Positions 23,305 through 34,919 of a DNA stretch of 64,000 nt are shown in pieces; positions within the stretch are counted from its first letter, which is position 1; the number at the start of each line of letters is the position of its first letter. This stretch comes from Aricia agestis (lineage: Eukaryota > Arthropoda > Insecta > Lepidoptera > Lycaenidae). Made by a program: the position numbers and the translations under genes. Below the pieces are notes generated by a model that made no database searches, had not been told where the DNA came from, and saw only the letters and a program-made list of their open reading frames with translations. The stretch is taken from assembly GCF_905147365.1 (NCBI RefSeq), contig NC_056413.1:4728501-4792500 (forward strand), written 5' to 3'.

Positions 23305-24453
23305 ATGGATGGAGATGAGGCGGGCGGGGAGATCCCGCCTACCTCGAAAAAAAGACCCCGGCCCCCTGATGATCTTGGGGGGCCTTCTAGTGCTGGCGGC
23401 GGAGGTGGTGAGGACATGTATTTACCATTTCGTAAACCCAATTATAAAAGACTATATTCTGAAAATTCTATTAATACAGACTTCAAGGTGTATATAGAAA
23501 GTAAAAATGTGCAAGAAAGGTTGGGAAATAAAAGCCCAATTTATTTAAACAGTATATTTTCAAACGTAAAAGGTGTAGTAGCAATTCGGCGTATTAACGC
23601 AAACAAAATTGTTGTGATTTTCAAACAACATAACACGGCCAATAACTTCATAAGTAACATTAACTTTCTAGAAAAATATAATATGAAAGCATACATCCCG
23701 GCAGCTCAAATTGAAAAAACAGGAATAATTAGATTTGTACCAGCAAATATATCGAACAAAGATCTTTTCACAAATTTAACTTCAACATATGAAATAATTG
23801 CAGTGCGAAGATTCATGAGAAAAGTTGGTAATGAATTAGTCGGTACACAAACTGTTAGTATAACTTTTTTGTCAAATAGCTTACCTGATAATGTGCAATA
23901 TGAGTTATTTTCATATAGAGTATTTGATTATGTTCCCCCTTTGCAACAATGTTATAAATGTTTTAAGTTCAATCACTCAGCCAAAATATGTAACGGAAAG
24001 CAGCGCTGCTCAATTTGTTCTGATGAACATTTTTATAAAGAATGTAGTAAGCCAAATGAGATTTGCTGTGTTAATTGTGGTGGACCTCACTTGGCCATTT
24101 CTAAACAATGTCCAGTTAAAATAAAGAAATTATTAGAAAAGAAAAATAAAATATCATATGCAAGTGTTGCTATTTCCAAAGAAAGTGTTGATTTCCCTCC
24201 TCTGCCAACTCGCACCATACCTGTAAATAAAAATGTAAATAATGTAAATAATACATCCAAATTTGTAAATAAACCTGTAAAGCCTATTTCAAGAGATGTA
24301 AATATACCAAACATAAAGTCGCTTATCGTTGGAAATGATGATGTACTAATGGCCCTGGTACACACATTGGTCCAAGTAGCAAATAAGAGTGATGAAGTAC
24401 CTGTTACAACATCATTCATTAAAGATGTTCTTCTTAAGAGTCTGTCAATATAA
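23305..24453 (+). CDS. Retrotransposon ORF1 (Gag-like nucleic-acid-binding protein)
   Basis: 382 residues. A charged, glycine-rich N-terminus (residues 1-40) is followed by a region resembling the RRM-like fold of non-LTR ORF1 proteins (about 60-205) and three zinc knuckles: C216-x2-C-x4-H-x4-C229, C235-x2-C-x3-H-x4-C247 and C255-x2-C-x3-H-x6-C269. The tail is lysine- and asparagine-rich. Such proteins coat the element RNA and act as nucleic-acid chaperones in the ribonucleoprotein. The start ATG at 23305 sits in AAAAATGG and gives the complete domain order. The stop TAA (24451-24453) overlaps the ORF2 ATG. Confidence 0.93.
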   Translation: MDGDEAGGEIPPTSKKRPRPPDDLGGPSSAGGGGGEDMYLPFRKPNYKRLYSENSINTDFKVYIESKNVQERLGNKSPIYLNSIFSNVKGVVAIRRINANKIVVIFKQHNTANNFISNINFLEKYNMKAYIPAAQIEKTGIIRFVPANISNKDLFTNLTSTYEIIAVRRFMRKVGNELVGTQTVSITFLSNSLPDNVQYELFSYRVFDYVPPLQQCYKCFKFNHSAKICNGKQRCSICSDEHFYKECSKPNEICCVNCGGPHLAISKQCPVKIKKLLEKKNKISYASVAISKESVDFPPLPTRTIPVNKNVNNVNNTSKFVNKPVKPISRDVNIPNIKSLIVGNDDVLMALVHTLVQVANKSDEVPVTTSFIKDVLLKSLSI

Positions 24454-27400
24454 TGAATTCACAAACTCAAAAAATATCTTCTCTATGTATTGCGCAATTT
24501 AATGTTCAAGGGATAAATAACAAAAAACCTCTTCTTACAAAATTTTTAAATGATAAAGATATTGATATTTGTCTACTAAATGAGACATGGTTAAAAGAAC
24601 ACCAGTCTGTTCGTATTTCTGGATACAATTTTTATAACAAAATTTCTAAAAATCCTCGTAATGGTGTAGGAATATTAGTAAAACCATATTTAAAGTACAA
24701 TATTATAAATACCAACTTTTATGAGGATATACAAACAATAGCCATATCTGTATATACAGACAATACGTCATCTTTAACTATTCTCTGTGTATACTGTCCT
24801 CCATCTGCTGGGCACATACGAATGAATAGATTGCGCAATATCATAAGAGATTTACCAAAACCTTTATTTATTAGTGGAGATTTCAATGCACATCATATTG
24901 CTTTTGGATGTTTATCCACCAAAAGTCGAGGCCAAAGTTTATATGATATAATTGATGAATTAGATTTATGTATTTTGAATAATGGCAGCTTTACAACAGT
25001 AAATTATCCTACACACAACCCTTCAGCAATAGATGTAAGTTTTGTTAGCCCTCACTTGGCACCCTTGTGTGAATGGTCTGTACATGATGATGCTATGGGT
25101 AGTTATCATTATCCAACAATAACAAACATTACCATGTGCATTGAAAGGTACACAATAAATCAATATGATGACAGATTTTTATACCATAAAACGGACTGGA
25201 ATAAGTATAGGGAATCATCTAGTACAGTCTTCCATGAAATGATGGTCAATGAAGAGGATCCAATGAAATCTTATGATGAGTTTTGTATCCGACTTAATGA
25301 ACTTAAACTAATGGAAGTTCCTAGATTTACTAAAACAAATTTTAGGAGTAGGCCACCCGCTCCGTGGTGGAATAGTACGTGTGAACAAGCAGTTATTAAA
25401 TCATATGAAGCACTTAAACTTTATAGAAACGATCCAACATTAGACAATTACATTAAGTACAAAAGAATAGATGCTCTTAAAAAACGCACCATAAAGGAAG
25501 AAAAACGTAAAAGTTGGAACAGTTTTTGTAATAATTTCAATAGAACTACTCCTATAAGTAAAATCTGGAACCTTATTAAAAGATTTAAGGGTATTAGAAC
25601 CAATAATAAGTCATATCAAAATGATTTTGTGCAACCATTGTTAGATAAATTATCAGATAATTCTAATTTAGTTAATCCTGATTCGTTAGAAACTTATTTT
25701 AATATGAACAATGAAAATCCACAATCAGGATTTCTATTGGATCCTTTCTCATGGTCAGAATTTTTAACAAGTATAAAATCTAGAAAAAATACTAGCCCTG
25801 GTTTGGACGATTTTCCGTATATATTAATAAAAGAACTACCAGAATCTATCCAAAAAATATTACTGTGTATTTTAAATTGTCTTTGGCTTAAAAAACTGAT
25901 ACCAATCTCATGGAAGACTCAATGTGTGATACCCATACTTAAACAAGATAAACCACCAGAGGAGGCCAGTTCTTATCGGCCAATATCTTTATCATCATGT
26001 ATTGGTAAGATATTTGAAAATATGCTAAAGAACCGCCTGGATTGGTACGCAGAATCTCATAACATCATTCCTCAAATTCAGTATGGGTTCCGTAGAGGAC
26101 GAAGTTGTTCAGACAGCTTCATTTCTCTCATCCACGATCTGAAAAATGCAAAGGGCAATAAATTACATACTGTTTGTGTATTTTTAGATGTCCAGGGCGC
26201 ATTTGATAATGTGGACCCTGGTATACTAGTTAAGGTACTTAGTAATGCTGGAGTACCCGGATATGTGTGTAAATGGATTTATAATTTCCTCACTGACAGA
26301 GTATTGTATGTTAAGCATAATAATATTTTACATGGGCCCCGGACTGTATCTAAGGGCACAATGCAAGGTGCAACATTATCACCTTTGTTATATAATTTGT
26401 ATATATGGGAGATATGTAAATATGTAAATATTAAAAATGTAAATATCCTTCAATTTGCAGATGATTTAGTTTTATATTGTTCAGATATTAATTTATCAGT
26501 AGCTATAGAAAAGATTAATGCTTGTTTAATCCAATTGAGAAAATATTATCAGCAAATATTAAATTTAAAAATTAATGCTAGTAAAAGTAATTTAATGATA
26601 TTTGGAAAAGACACACCATCTGCTGATGTAACTTATAATGGTGAGATTATTCGAAGAGTAACCTCACATAAATTTCTAGGTGTTAACATTGATCAAAAAT
26701 TATCTTTTGAGGATCATATTAAATATATATCAAGAAATGCCATCAAGGGTATTAATATTTTAAGATGTCTTGCAGGTGTTTCATGGGGAGCAGATCCCAA
26801 AGTACTTTCAGTGCTGTACAAGTCTATTGTAAGAAGCCATTTTGATTACAGTGCTTTAGCCTATCTGAATAGCACTCATACTTTAAAGTTAGATGTAATA
26901 CAGAATAGAGCTTTGAGGATTATATCAGGGGCAATGTGTTCGACTCCCATAAGGGCCATGGAGGTCGAAACAAGTATTATGCCTCTGATATTAAGGCGTC
27001 TTTATCTTGCTGAAAGATATTGTATTAAGCTACTTTCATCAAATAACTACCAAATTATAAATAGAATCATACCTCACCCAATCATCACAGATGGTCCATT
27101 AGCTTCACCTCATGATCTTCTGACTGGGCTGTCCCCAACTTTGTGCCGGATTTTCCTAGAAATACAATCTCTTTATTCAAATATCAAAATGTATTCACAT
27201 TGGTCATGTTACATGCATCCGTATAGAAGTATAATACATCCTATTCTGGTCATAACAAAATCTATCAATAACAATTCAGACATCCTTGCGTTTTTAGAAG
27301 AAAATAACAAGTACTATACAATCTATACTGATGGTAGTAAGGGTGATGATTATGTGAGAAGTGCTATTTATGATTCTCAAAGGGACTTTGCTCAAAGTTT

Positions 27401-28187
27401 TGTTCTAGATATGCAATGTTCTATTTTTACAGCAGAGGCATATGCAGTTTTTGAAGCCTTAAAATTGATAAACGGTGTAAATAATTGTAAATATTTTCTG
27501 ATCTTAACAGACTCTCTAAGTCTTATTAATTGTCTTCAGAATGTCAATTTTAGTTTTAAAACTAACTATATCATTTATTTTATCAAAGACTTTGTGTGGC
27601 GACTGGAAAATAAAGGTATAACAATAGCCTTTATGTGGGTCCCTGCACATAAAGGTATCTTTGGAAATGAAATAGCAGATAAAACTGCATATGATGGGGT
27701 CAATGCCCTAGATGTCAAAAGTATTGTAAATGTTCCTATGACCGATTTTTATTGTAATGTGAAAATATCTGTAAGAAACGTTTGGGAAGAATTTTGGAAA
27801 GAAGACCAAAAACTTAAAGGCAAGTGGTATGGACAAATTCAAGGAAAATTACCGACAAATCCATGGTACAATGAGCTGAAGATAGCGAACCGTGACTTTA
27901 TCACAACAATAAACAGACTCAGATTTGGTCATAACACTGCACCTGCACACCTTGCGAGATTGAACATAATAAGCAGCAATAATTGCACTTTTTGTAACGA
28001 AGAGAACGCCGACATGAATCACATTTTTTTCAACTGTTCAAGATTCACCTTTCATAGACTAGTGTTGGCAACTGAAATTATTGAAGAAAGTGATACCTCC
28101 CGCCGCCAATTAAGTGATTTCCTAAAAAACCAAAAGTGTTATGGTGCTTTGTACAAATATATTAAAAATACAGTGGGAACTATATAA
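24453..28187 (+). CDS. Retrotransposon ORF2: endonuclease, reverse transcriptase, RNase H
   Basis: 1244 residues. The APE-type endonuclease shows FNVQGINN, LLNETWL and GDFNAHH (142-148), then IDVSF and a closing YHYP. The reverse transcriptase spans about 440-730, with YRPISLSSCIGKIFENML, FLDVQGAFDNVD, GTMQGATLSPLLYNLYI, the catalytic FADD at 668-671 and HKFLGV. RNase H shows YTDGSKG (D960), TAEAYAV, ILTDSLSLI and PAHKGIFGNEIADKTA (D1076). A C-x2-C-x8-H-x4-C motif lies at 1178-1195. It nicks the target and copies the element RNA there (target-primed reverse transcription). Its ATG overlaps the ORF1 stop as TAATG, an arrangement used for coupled termination-reinitiation in some silkworm non-LTR elements. 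All catalytic residues seen are intact. Confidence 0.96.
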   Translation: MNSQTQKISSLCIAQFNVQGINNKKPLLTKFLNDKDIDICLLNETWLKEHQSVRISGYNFYNKISKNPRNGVGILVKPYLKYNIINTNFYEDIQTIAISVYTDNTSSLTILCVYCPPSAGHIRMNRLRNIIRDLPKPLFISGDFNAHHIAFGCLSTKSRGQSLYDIIDELDLCILNNGSFTTVNYPTHNPSAIDVSFVSPHLAPLCEWSVHDDAMGSYHYPTITNITMCIERYTINQYDDRFLYHKTDWNKYRESSSTVFHEMMVNEEDPMKSYDEFCIRLNELKLMEVPRFTKTNFRSRPPAPWWNSTCEQAVIKSYEALKLYRNDPTLDNYIKYKRIDALKKRTIKEEKRKSWNSFCNNFNRTTPISKIWNLIKRFKGIRTNNKSYQNDFVQPLLDKLSDNSNLVNPDSLETYFNMNNENPQSGFLLDPFSWSEFLTSIKSRKNTSPGLDDFPYILIKELPESIQKILLCILNCLWLKKLIPISWKTQCVIPILKQDKPPEEASSYRPISLSSCIGKIFENMLKNRLDWYAESHNIIPQIQYGFRRGRSCSDSFISLIHDLKNAKGNKLHTVCVFLDVQGAFDNVDPGILVKVLSNAGVPGYVCKWIYNFLTDRVLYVKHNNILHGPRTVSKGTMQGATLSPLLYNLYIWEICKYVNIKNVNILQFADDLVLYCSDINLSVAIEKINACLIQLRKYYQQILNLKINASKSNLMIFGKDTPSADVTYNGEIIRRVTSHKFLGVNIDQKLSFEDHIKYISRNAIKGINILRCLAGVSWGADPKVLSVLYKSIVRSHFDYSALAYLNSTHTLKLDVIQNRALRIISGAMCSTPIRAMEVETSIMPLILRRLYLAERYCIKLLSSNNYQIINRIIPHPIITDGPLASPHDLLTGLSPTLCRIFLEIQSLYSNIKMYSHWSCYMHPYRSIIHPILVITKSINNNSDILAFLEENNKYYTIYTDGSKGDDYVRSAIYDSQRDFAQSFVLDMQCSIFTAEAYAVFEALKLINGVNNCKYFLILTDSLSLINCLQNVNFSFKTNYIIYFIKDFVWRLENKGITIAFMWVPAHKGIFGNEIADKTAYDGVNALDVKSIVNVPMTDFYCNVKISVRNVWEEFWKEDQKLKGKWYGQIQGKLPTNPWYNELKIANRDFITTINRLRFGHNTAPAHLARLNIISSNNCTFCNEENADMNHIFFNCSRFTFHRLVLATEIIEESDTSRRQLSDFLKNQKCYGALYKYIKNTVGTI

Positions 28188-28356
28188 ATATAAAATAAAT
28201 TAAAAACCCTTTAAAAAGACTTGGCTTAAAGGTCTCGTTACCAGGCCATTAAATCTTATAAAAAAAAAAAATCTAAATAATAAAATAACAAAAAAAGGAT
28301 ATGGACGAACAGTCCATAGACGGCCCCAATTTTATAATAAAAAAAAAATAAAAAAA
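28188..28356 (+). other. 3' untranslated region and A-rich tail of the retrotransposon
   Basis: Short A-rich region with scattered A runs, one GC-richer block (ATGGACGAACAGTCCATAGA, itself a small inverted repeat) and a terminal A-rich stretch. No separate terminator is visible. Confidence 0.7.
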
Positions 28357-28370
28357 AACCTTCGTTTACA
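28357..28370 (+). repeat. Target-site duplication, right copy
   Basis: AACCTTCGTTTACA follows the terminal A run of the retrotransposon. The true left edge is ambiguous by a few A bases. Confidence 0.85.
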
Positions 28371-29447
28371 CACGAGGTTAATCAAAGTATGGTCAACAGC
28401 CTACATTATCATCGACTTGCTTATAAATGAAGGCTTTATAAATGAAGTAGGTAAGTGGAGAATGTAGTTTACTAACATTTTATAACATTATAAATTTTGT
28501 AAGCTACGAGGTTTGTTCAAATTATAAAAAAATTGAAGCAGTTACAATAAAGATGCCCGCTTAGGTACTTAGGTAGGTGGGGGGTGCTGGGAGTGGTCGC
28601 TCGACTTCGGTCTGATGATCACTTCTACACCAGCCGTCACCAGAGTACTAGTGTGCAGTTATACGTTATTTCTGTGTTAAATTCACTCGCCCAGACATTG
28701 TACATACTGTACACTTACCTACTAATTATCTAGATTCTGGACACTACTTGCACTACACACCTGCACTCCACAGCCCCAATTACTAAATACTTGCACTTGC
28801 ACAAATCAACGTGAATAAGTACAGGATATAATACTAGCTATATACAAAATCCATTTTTTTATTCACATAATATGTGAATAAAAAAATATCCCGGTCCAAA
28901 ACCTCCATTAATTAATGCAAGAAAACGGCAATTTTCAAAAATGTTAGCTATCCACTCCCATCCACAGAAACTATTACGTCTTCAAAATATGTAAAAGTGA
29001 ATCTGTGACTCCTGCATACGAAATCCGACAAATTTTGGCTTTATCCCGGCAAAACACACGGTTCGGGATAAAGGATTTTGGGCACGGTGAATTCACTAAG
29101 TACATTTTATGTCTCTACTCCTATTAAAACGTTGTTTGATGTTTCAATAAAATATGTAAAAATAGAATAAACATGTTTTATAATTTATCGTCGTTCTGCT
29201 CATTAAATACGCAAAGTATATGAGTCGGAATACGCCGATTGCGAAATGTACCATGAATATAATTTTATTAAGAAGAAAAATCGTAAAGACGTAGAGGGTA
29301 GATATAATAAAATAGGGCTAAGCGTTTGAGGCGAAGTAAAGATGCTTATGTTAACGTGTTGGAGTATTTACTATTTACCCAACTGTAGCTATGTAAATGT
29401 TAAGCAGACTGTATCCACTACGTATCAGTTATCACGAAAATATACGA
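28371..29447. other. Intergenic stretch
   Basis: Contains a hairpin at 28852-28888 and a small TTATAAATGAAGGCT-type duplication near 28428. No gene recognised. Confidence 0.4.
28852..28888. repeat. Perfect AT-rich hairpin
   Basis: TTTTTTTATTCACAT and ATGTGAATAAAAAAA flank AAT. Confidence 0.85.
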
Positions 29448-29656
29448 TACTAGATGTCGCCCGCAACTCCGCTGCTAAAATTTGTTTATCGTAAAGAAAC
29501 GTACATTTTTCTGGAACGAAAAATATTTTATGGCCTTTCACGGGACGGGTCCTTTCCCTATAAATTTCAGCAAAATCAGTTCAGCGGTTTGTGCGTGAAG
29601 AGGTGAATGAACAGAAAGACAAACAGACACACTTTCGCATTTATAATATTAGTATG
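29448..29656 (+). mobile_element. GTCY-type short element
   Basis: Starts ATACTAGATGTCGCCCGCAA, contains AATTTCAGCAAAATCAGTTC, and ends CACTTTCGCATTTATAATAT. Confidence 0.72.
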
Positions 29657-29814
29657 AATTATATGTTAAAATATTATATCCTTTTAATGAAGATTTTGAC
29701 ATAAATTTGTAAAACTTCTTTTTTATACGTCCATGTTGTTACTCAACTTTCTATAAGAGTTGAGTAATCATTTAATGTTTTGTTTAATGTATGTAACTGT
29801 AAATTAGCACATCT

Positions 29815-30166
29815 ATACATATAAATAAAATTGGAGTGTCTGTTTGTAATATTGAAAGAACCGTGTTTTACTACATGCATATCAATCTATATACGATACA
29901 TACACAAAATAACATTTTTTACAATAATTTTTGTCTGTATGTCTGTCTGTCTGTCTGTCTGTTTGTTCCGGCTAATCTCTGAAACAGCTGGAGCTATTTT
30001 GCCGGGACTTTTCTTGGTAGATAGCTGATGTAGTAATGTGTAACTTAGGCTACTTTTTAACCGACTTCCAAAAATATTTTACTTTTTTCATATTTGTCAG
30101 CGGACTATCCATCTTTGTTATTATACTATGTTAACACGGACGATGTCGCGGGCAACAGCTAGTATT
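29815..30166 (-). mobile_element. Short CAGA-bearing element, second subfamily, reversed
   Basis: Reversed counterpart of 14612-14980: AATTGGAGTGTCTGTTTGTA ... (TCTG)n ... GGAGCTATTTTGCCGGGACT ... CGCGGGCAACAGCTAGTA. Confidence 0.75.
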
Positions 30167-30560
30167 ATATAAAAACAAACAATAAAATCTCCCCGTGTTG
30201 TCAAACATCAACACAATAGTCAATTTGCCGCTAGAAGCCATCGCACAATGTTTAGAACATATTGAGGAAGCCAAGAATCTATTGGTTTTCGCGAAACTCT
30301 ATTTCCGTAGAGCAAATCAATATTTTGTTTGTCACATTACTTAACCTATATTAAGTATATTGTTCACAGAACGGGAGTACCTTAGTTGACGTAGATATTA
30401 TAATTGGTACTTGTTAAATTTTGTAGTTAGGCTTGATTGATAATTAATTATTTTTATATACTTAATACGACAATAGTAGGTACTTTTTGTCGTGAAAAAT
30501 TGAAACGCGCAAAATTGACCCCCACCATTACCCCCTAAAATCAAAATACCCAATAACATA

Positions 30561-30916
30561 TTTTTTTTTATGAAATAAAGGGGGCAAACGAGCAAACGGG
30601 TCACCTGATGGAAAGCAACTTCCGTCGCCCATGGACACTCGCAGCATCAGAAGAGCTGCAAGTGCGTTGCCGGCCTTTTAAGAGGGAACAGGGTAATAGG
30701 GGAGGGTAAGGAAGGAAAGGGAAGGGAATAGGGGAGAGTAGGGAAGGGAATAGGGGGGAGGGTAGGGAAGGGAATAGGGTGGGGATTGGGCCACCGGTAA
30801 ACTCACTCACTCGGCGATACACAGCGCAAGCGCTGTTTCACGCCGGTTTTCTGTGAGAACGTCGTATTTCTCCGGTCGAGCCGGCCCATTCGTGCCGAAG
30901 CATGGCTCTCCCACGT
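30561..30916 (-). mobile_element. Poly-A SINE (CCGTTTGCTCG family), full copy
   Basis: Reversed: T run, then GGGGGCAAACGAGCAAACGG, GGAAAGCAACTTCCGTCGCC, a GGGAAGGGAATAGGGG purine tract, GCGCTGTTTCACGCCGG, and the head end AAGCATGGCTCTCCCACGT. Three other copies are at 37254, 39575 and 48839. Confidence 0.8.
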
Positions 30917-31209
30917 ATTATTATTTTATATTATTTCAATATTTTAAATAAACAACGTTTAAGCTAAATTTCAAAGCCGGCAAAGTAGGCCGTTCCAAAA
31001 AGTTTTCATTTAAACTTTGATCCCCCATTACCGCTTGGATAGGATTGGTTCTTAAGCGACGGCTGTATTTTATGATTTTTTACAGGATTTTGGGGGAAAA
31101 TAAATCTAGCTACTTACCTGTTTCCTGAAAAAAAAAGTATTTTTGAATGATTTTTGGACTGCGAGCAGGCTTTCCAAATTGCATTAAACTGTAATTTGTT
31201 AACTGAAAC

Positions 31210-31640
31210 TTTTTTAATTAAATAAATAAATAAACGTTTATTCGACGGAAATTTAAACATTACACAAACTACCTACATTTAAAATAAAAGGAAAACTAAT
31301 ACACAATACAAACATACAAGATTTTTTTAGAACAATAATACAGAATACAGACAAATACTATGAAGGTAACTGGGTAAGACAAAAAGCACAAAAGAACAAC
31401 AAATTCACAAAATAAAATAAAATAAAAAAGAAAGAAAAAAAAAGACAATAATGCTAAATAAACAAGGCGCATTTAGAGGTAAATTGGTAGGTAGTGTAAT
31501 GCTCAAACCGTCGAAATGGAATCCACTCAGGTTCATGACTGTGGGTTTCACAGTCCCTGATATTCTGTGGACCCATTTTTTGTCAGCGTTGGACAGACTA
31601 CTTCAGGCACACTGTAAGAATAATTATTATAAGTAGGTAC
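31210..31640 (-). repeat. Possible LINE 3' end, reversed
   Basis: AATTAAATAAATAAATAAAC then GTTTATTCGACGGAAA precede A-rich text. It could be a (TAAA)n-associated retroelement fragment. A 61-codon plus-strand frame inside has no recognised similarity. Confidence 0.3.
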
Positions 31641-33354
31641 TAATTGGTAAAAAAGAAATAAAAATAAATAAGTAATTAAATAAAAATTAAAAAAGTATGT
31701 ATTTATAACAGATAATAATATAATAATGTATCAAAATATGTAATAACTATAATATTATAATATTATTTATATTTGCATAATATATAATTTTGTGTACGTA
31801 TGTACATAATTTAAATAAAAAAATTAAATTTCAATGAAACTGGTGGTGGCATTCGTGCCGCACCATGCAAATCGCTCTTATATAATATGGGAACCGCCGC
31901 ATCGTGACCTTGTGACGTACTTTCCGCCTATCACTATATTATACCGCCACCTTAGGAATCTCTGCCTGGAGATAAGGAGTAAGAGAGAGGCGGTGAGGCG
32001 CGGGTAGCAGGCTCTAATTAAAAAAAGGGGATCTCTTAATTCTTAAATACTAAGAATGCATCATTAAGCAAGACTTGGAAGGCGATCCATAGACGATATT
32101 TCAATGAATACCAAAAAAAAGTAAATGAAATATTTTTGAAAGAAAGTAAGAAAATATTTTTTTCATAAAACCTCACAAATTGTAAGCGTAACCTACATCG
32201 TTAACGGAACAAAAACAGCACGGGCTCGTATTTTGAGTGATTTATACAAACACTCGGCAATAACATGACTATCTCGTTAATTAATTGGGGGGCGTTTGAC
32301 CCCTTCACCCCTAGGGGTGCCACATAAAAACTCACAACTAAAATTATATAAATTATAAATTCTTTAATTTAAAAATTATGATAATTAATAACGCGCATAA
32401 AATATAGACAAAGCAGGAAATACATCTCTTTGTCTAATATCCCACGTTAAAATAATAGGTACCTGTATTAATATGAAAACGGATGCATACTAAACAATTT
32501 TCTTTAAATGCGAGAACTTTTAATTCCACAGTTTTCCCTTTCTCATTAAACAAAACGATAGTAGGGCTGCCACTTTAAACAATTTTATCTTAGTATCATT
32601 TAATTTCAATTCGGAGTCTGTTCTTTGAAACGTGTTTTGTATAGCTGGGGTATCCGATTATGCCCAATCGTGCTGAAGCTCTATAAGATACAGGAGGCAA
32701 CCCTAACTCCCAGACCCCTTTATTGTTAACTCGGTTTCATGGGAAACAGCAATAAGTTCTATCATTCCTTCAGACTGAGCTTCAAGTACGAATCAATTAA
32801 TTAAATATAAAACTCAATTGGCTATCCATTACGTGAGTCGTGATACAGCTCGAGTACATATAAAAAAATATCTATTTCACAGAATAAGGGCCAATAAATT
32901 GGAATTTCGAACGGTCAAGATCACTCGATTAAAGTTCTTGAATTGTCAATTTTCCGTAATCTCAACGGCCACGTGTTTCTCAACATATTGGCCCAAGATC
33001 AGCGACAGATAGACTTTCCTAATTTTATAAAAGCTGTTACTGTATATGACCCTTAGGGAGGTAAGAACGACCAGCAACTATAGATTTTTGGTCCCGGTTG
33101 CTTTAGGAGTACTCAGTTCTGATTGTAACCTAACCTAACCTTCGATACACTGTGCAAAGCTCAATTTTTTATCATATTTTCTTCGCGATAACTGTAGGGA
33201 ACTCGACTTCCAGTTCCGGACATTTTTGATAGTTGCTTCCCACTGCTCCACATCCACACCTAAAGATCCCTAAAGTTCAGACTAGACTTGGAGATGGCGT
33301 GGCAAGGTAGAAATCCTTATTCGTATATTTTCACAGATTTTTAATTTTAAATCT
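31641..33354. other. Intergenic stretch
   Basis: No gene recognised. Small ORFs only. Confidence 0.4.
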
Positions 33355-33675
33355 CTAATATATAAAATTCTCGTGTCACAATGTTAGATAGCGTACTCCT
33401 CCGAAACGTCTTTACTGATTTTAACCAAATTTTATATGCATATTCAGTGGGTCTGAGAATCGGCTACTGGGTACTTTTTATATTGATAAAATGTAAAAGC
33501 ATTTGTTGAATAAATAATAGTAAATTATTACAACTCGAGACTGACGGCGACCATTGTTTGTGCGACGGGATAGCGATGGACGTTGCCATGGTGACATGTC
33601 TTATTTAGATTCAATAAAATAATACGGGCGAAATACTTTATATGGCAAAGAAACGTTTGCCGGGACAGCTAGTAC
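33355..33675 (-). repeat. Short retroelement-like tail (minus)
   Basis: TAATATATAAAATTCTCGTG, TACTCCTCCGAAACGTC and CGTTTGCCGGGACAGCTAGT are the reversed ends of a familiar insect repeat. Confidence 0.55.
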
Positions 33676-33961
33676 ATTATAAAGAAAACTATACTTTAGT
33701 ATGTAGTTACATAGACATACACTTTTAACGGTCAGGCGCCAGAGATTTCAGTTAAGTAAACTGTATTATGGACAACTGAGTGAGCAATAGCAATGAACTG
33801 CATGAGTCACTGCGTCTAGCCTCTGTCTACAGTCTGGTCTAGTCCTATGTAGTGCTAAACCTTAATGCAATGAAGCTGCTTGTAACAGACTTTATTATGG
33901 GAAAATAAATTCACTTTGCTATATACATTGCTGCAAAAATTCCATGAATCCATACTTCCAT

Positions 33962-34172
33962 TCTAATATTATAAATGCGAAAGTGTGTCTGTCTGTCTGT
34001 CTGTCTGTTACCCCTTCTCGCCCAAACTGCTGAACCGATTTTGCTGAAATTTGGAATGGAGATACTTTGAGTCCCGGGAAAGGACATAGGATACTTTTAT
34101 CCCGCAAAAATGTACGGTTACCGCGCGATAAACGATTTTTGGCGCAACGGAGTTGCGGGCGTCATCTACTAA
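33962..34172 (-). mobile_element. GTCY-type short element, well preserved
   Basis: TCTAATATTATAAATGCGAA, (GTCT)n, CCGATTTTGCTGAAATTTGG, GAGTCCCGGGAAAGGACATA and GCGCAACGGAGTTGCGGGCG. This is the cleanest reference copy in the window. Confidence 0.78.
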
Positions 34173-34221
34173 CTAAATTTAAATTGTAAATTTTATTTAA
34201 CCTTCAATTAAATTTATATTA

Positions 34222-34512
34222 AAACTAGATGTCCCGCGCGGCTTCGCCCGCGTAAATTAGAAATTTTACAGAATCCGTAGGTACATTTTCCCATAAAAAA
34301 TATTTCCCCCGTTTTTCCCACATTTTCCTGAGTTTCTTCTGTCGTATTAGTCTTAGAGTAATAATATAATATAACCTTCTCGATAAATGATGAGTCTTAC
34401 TCGATAAATGATCTATCTAACACTGAGATAAGTTTTTAAATCGGACCTGTAGTTTCTGAGATTGACGCGTTCAAGCAAACATACTCTTCAGGTTTATAAT
34501 ATTAGGTAGATA
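34222..34512 (+). repeat. Short element starting CTAGATGTCCCGCGCGGC
   Basis: Begins ACTAGATGTCCCGCGCGGCT and ends GTTTATAATATTAGGTA. It follows the reversed element at 33962 head to head. Confidence 0.55.
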
Positions 34513-34579
34513 TAGATTTTTTTTAATTATCGCTTGACAAACTCGAGTCTCGATCTAAAAGACTATGAAATGGTATAAT

Positions 34580-34612
34580 ATGGTAGTGATGATGATGATG
34601 ATGATGATGAAG
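34580..34612 (+). repeat. GAT trinucleotide microsatellite
   Basis: Run of about eight GAT units. Confidence 0.85.
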
Positions 34613-34919
34613 AATGTAATTTGCATAGTACCATATGCTTTCTGTTCTTAAAACAACGCCGAAACTCCCAAACTTGTATCTATAAAGAATCAGGAATTCT
34701 CTCAGCACCTTCCGAACCACGGTATACCAGGTATATCTCGGTGCAAAATCTTACTTGTTGGTAGCATATGCTTAGAATACTTCTCACGAAACCGAAGTCA
34801 CCATATGTTTCCCTATAAGTTTTGAGGAGTTCCCTCGATTACTTATGGATCCTTCATCAGATCACCACTTTTCTGAATATAATACCAAATTGGGATGATA
34901 CCCTATATACCAAAAGAAA

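Larger units (their letters stand above)
22652..28356 (+). mobile_element. Near-complete non-LTR retrotransposon, I-group-like
   Basis: The element comprises a 5' leader (22652-23304), ORF1 (23305-24453), ORF2 (24453-28187) and a short A-rich 3' region ending in an A run. It is flanked by the same 14 bases, AACCTTCGTTTACA, at 22638-22651 and 28357-28370, which is a target-site duplication. ORF2 has endonuclease, reverse transcriptase, RNase H and a C-terminal zinc motif. RNase H in that position points to the I group (I, Nimb, Loa and relatives). Both ORFs are free of stops and frameshifts, so the insertion is probably young. It lies in a T-rich site next to a truncated SINE. Confidence 0.93.

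Noticed and set aside
23891..24419. Overlapping frames on both strands within ORF1 of the retrotransposon
   Set aside because: Out-of-frame shadows of ORF1, which has the zinc-knuckle pattern and full length.
30601..30822. Frame rich in PSLPSPLFPS, and similar frames at 37342 and 48949
   Set aside because: These are translations of the pyrimidine tract and body of the CCGTTTGCTCG SINE family.
33126..33142. Telomere-like CCTAACCTAACC
   Set aside because: Fewer than four units; too short to call an interstitial telomere.
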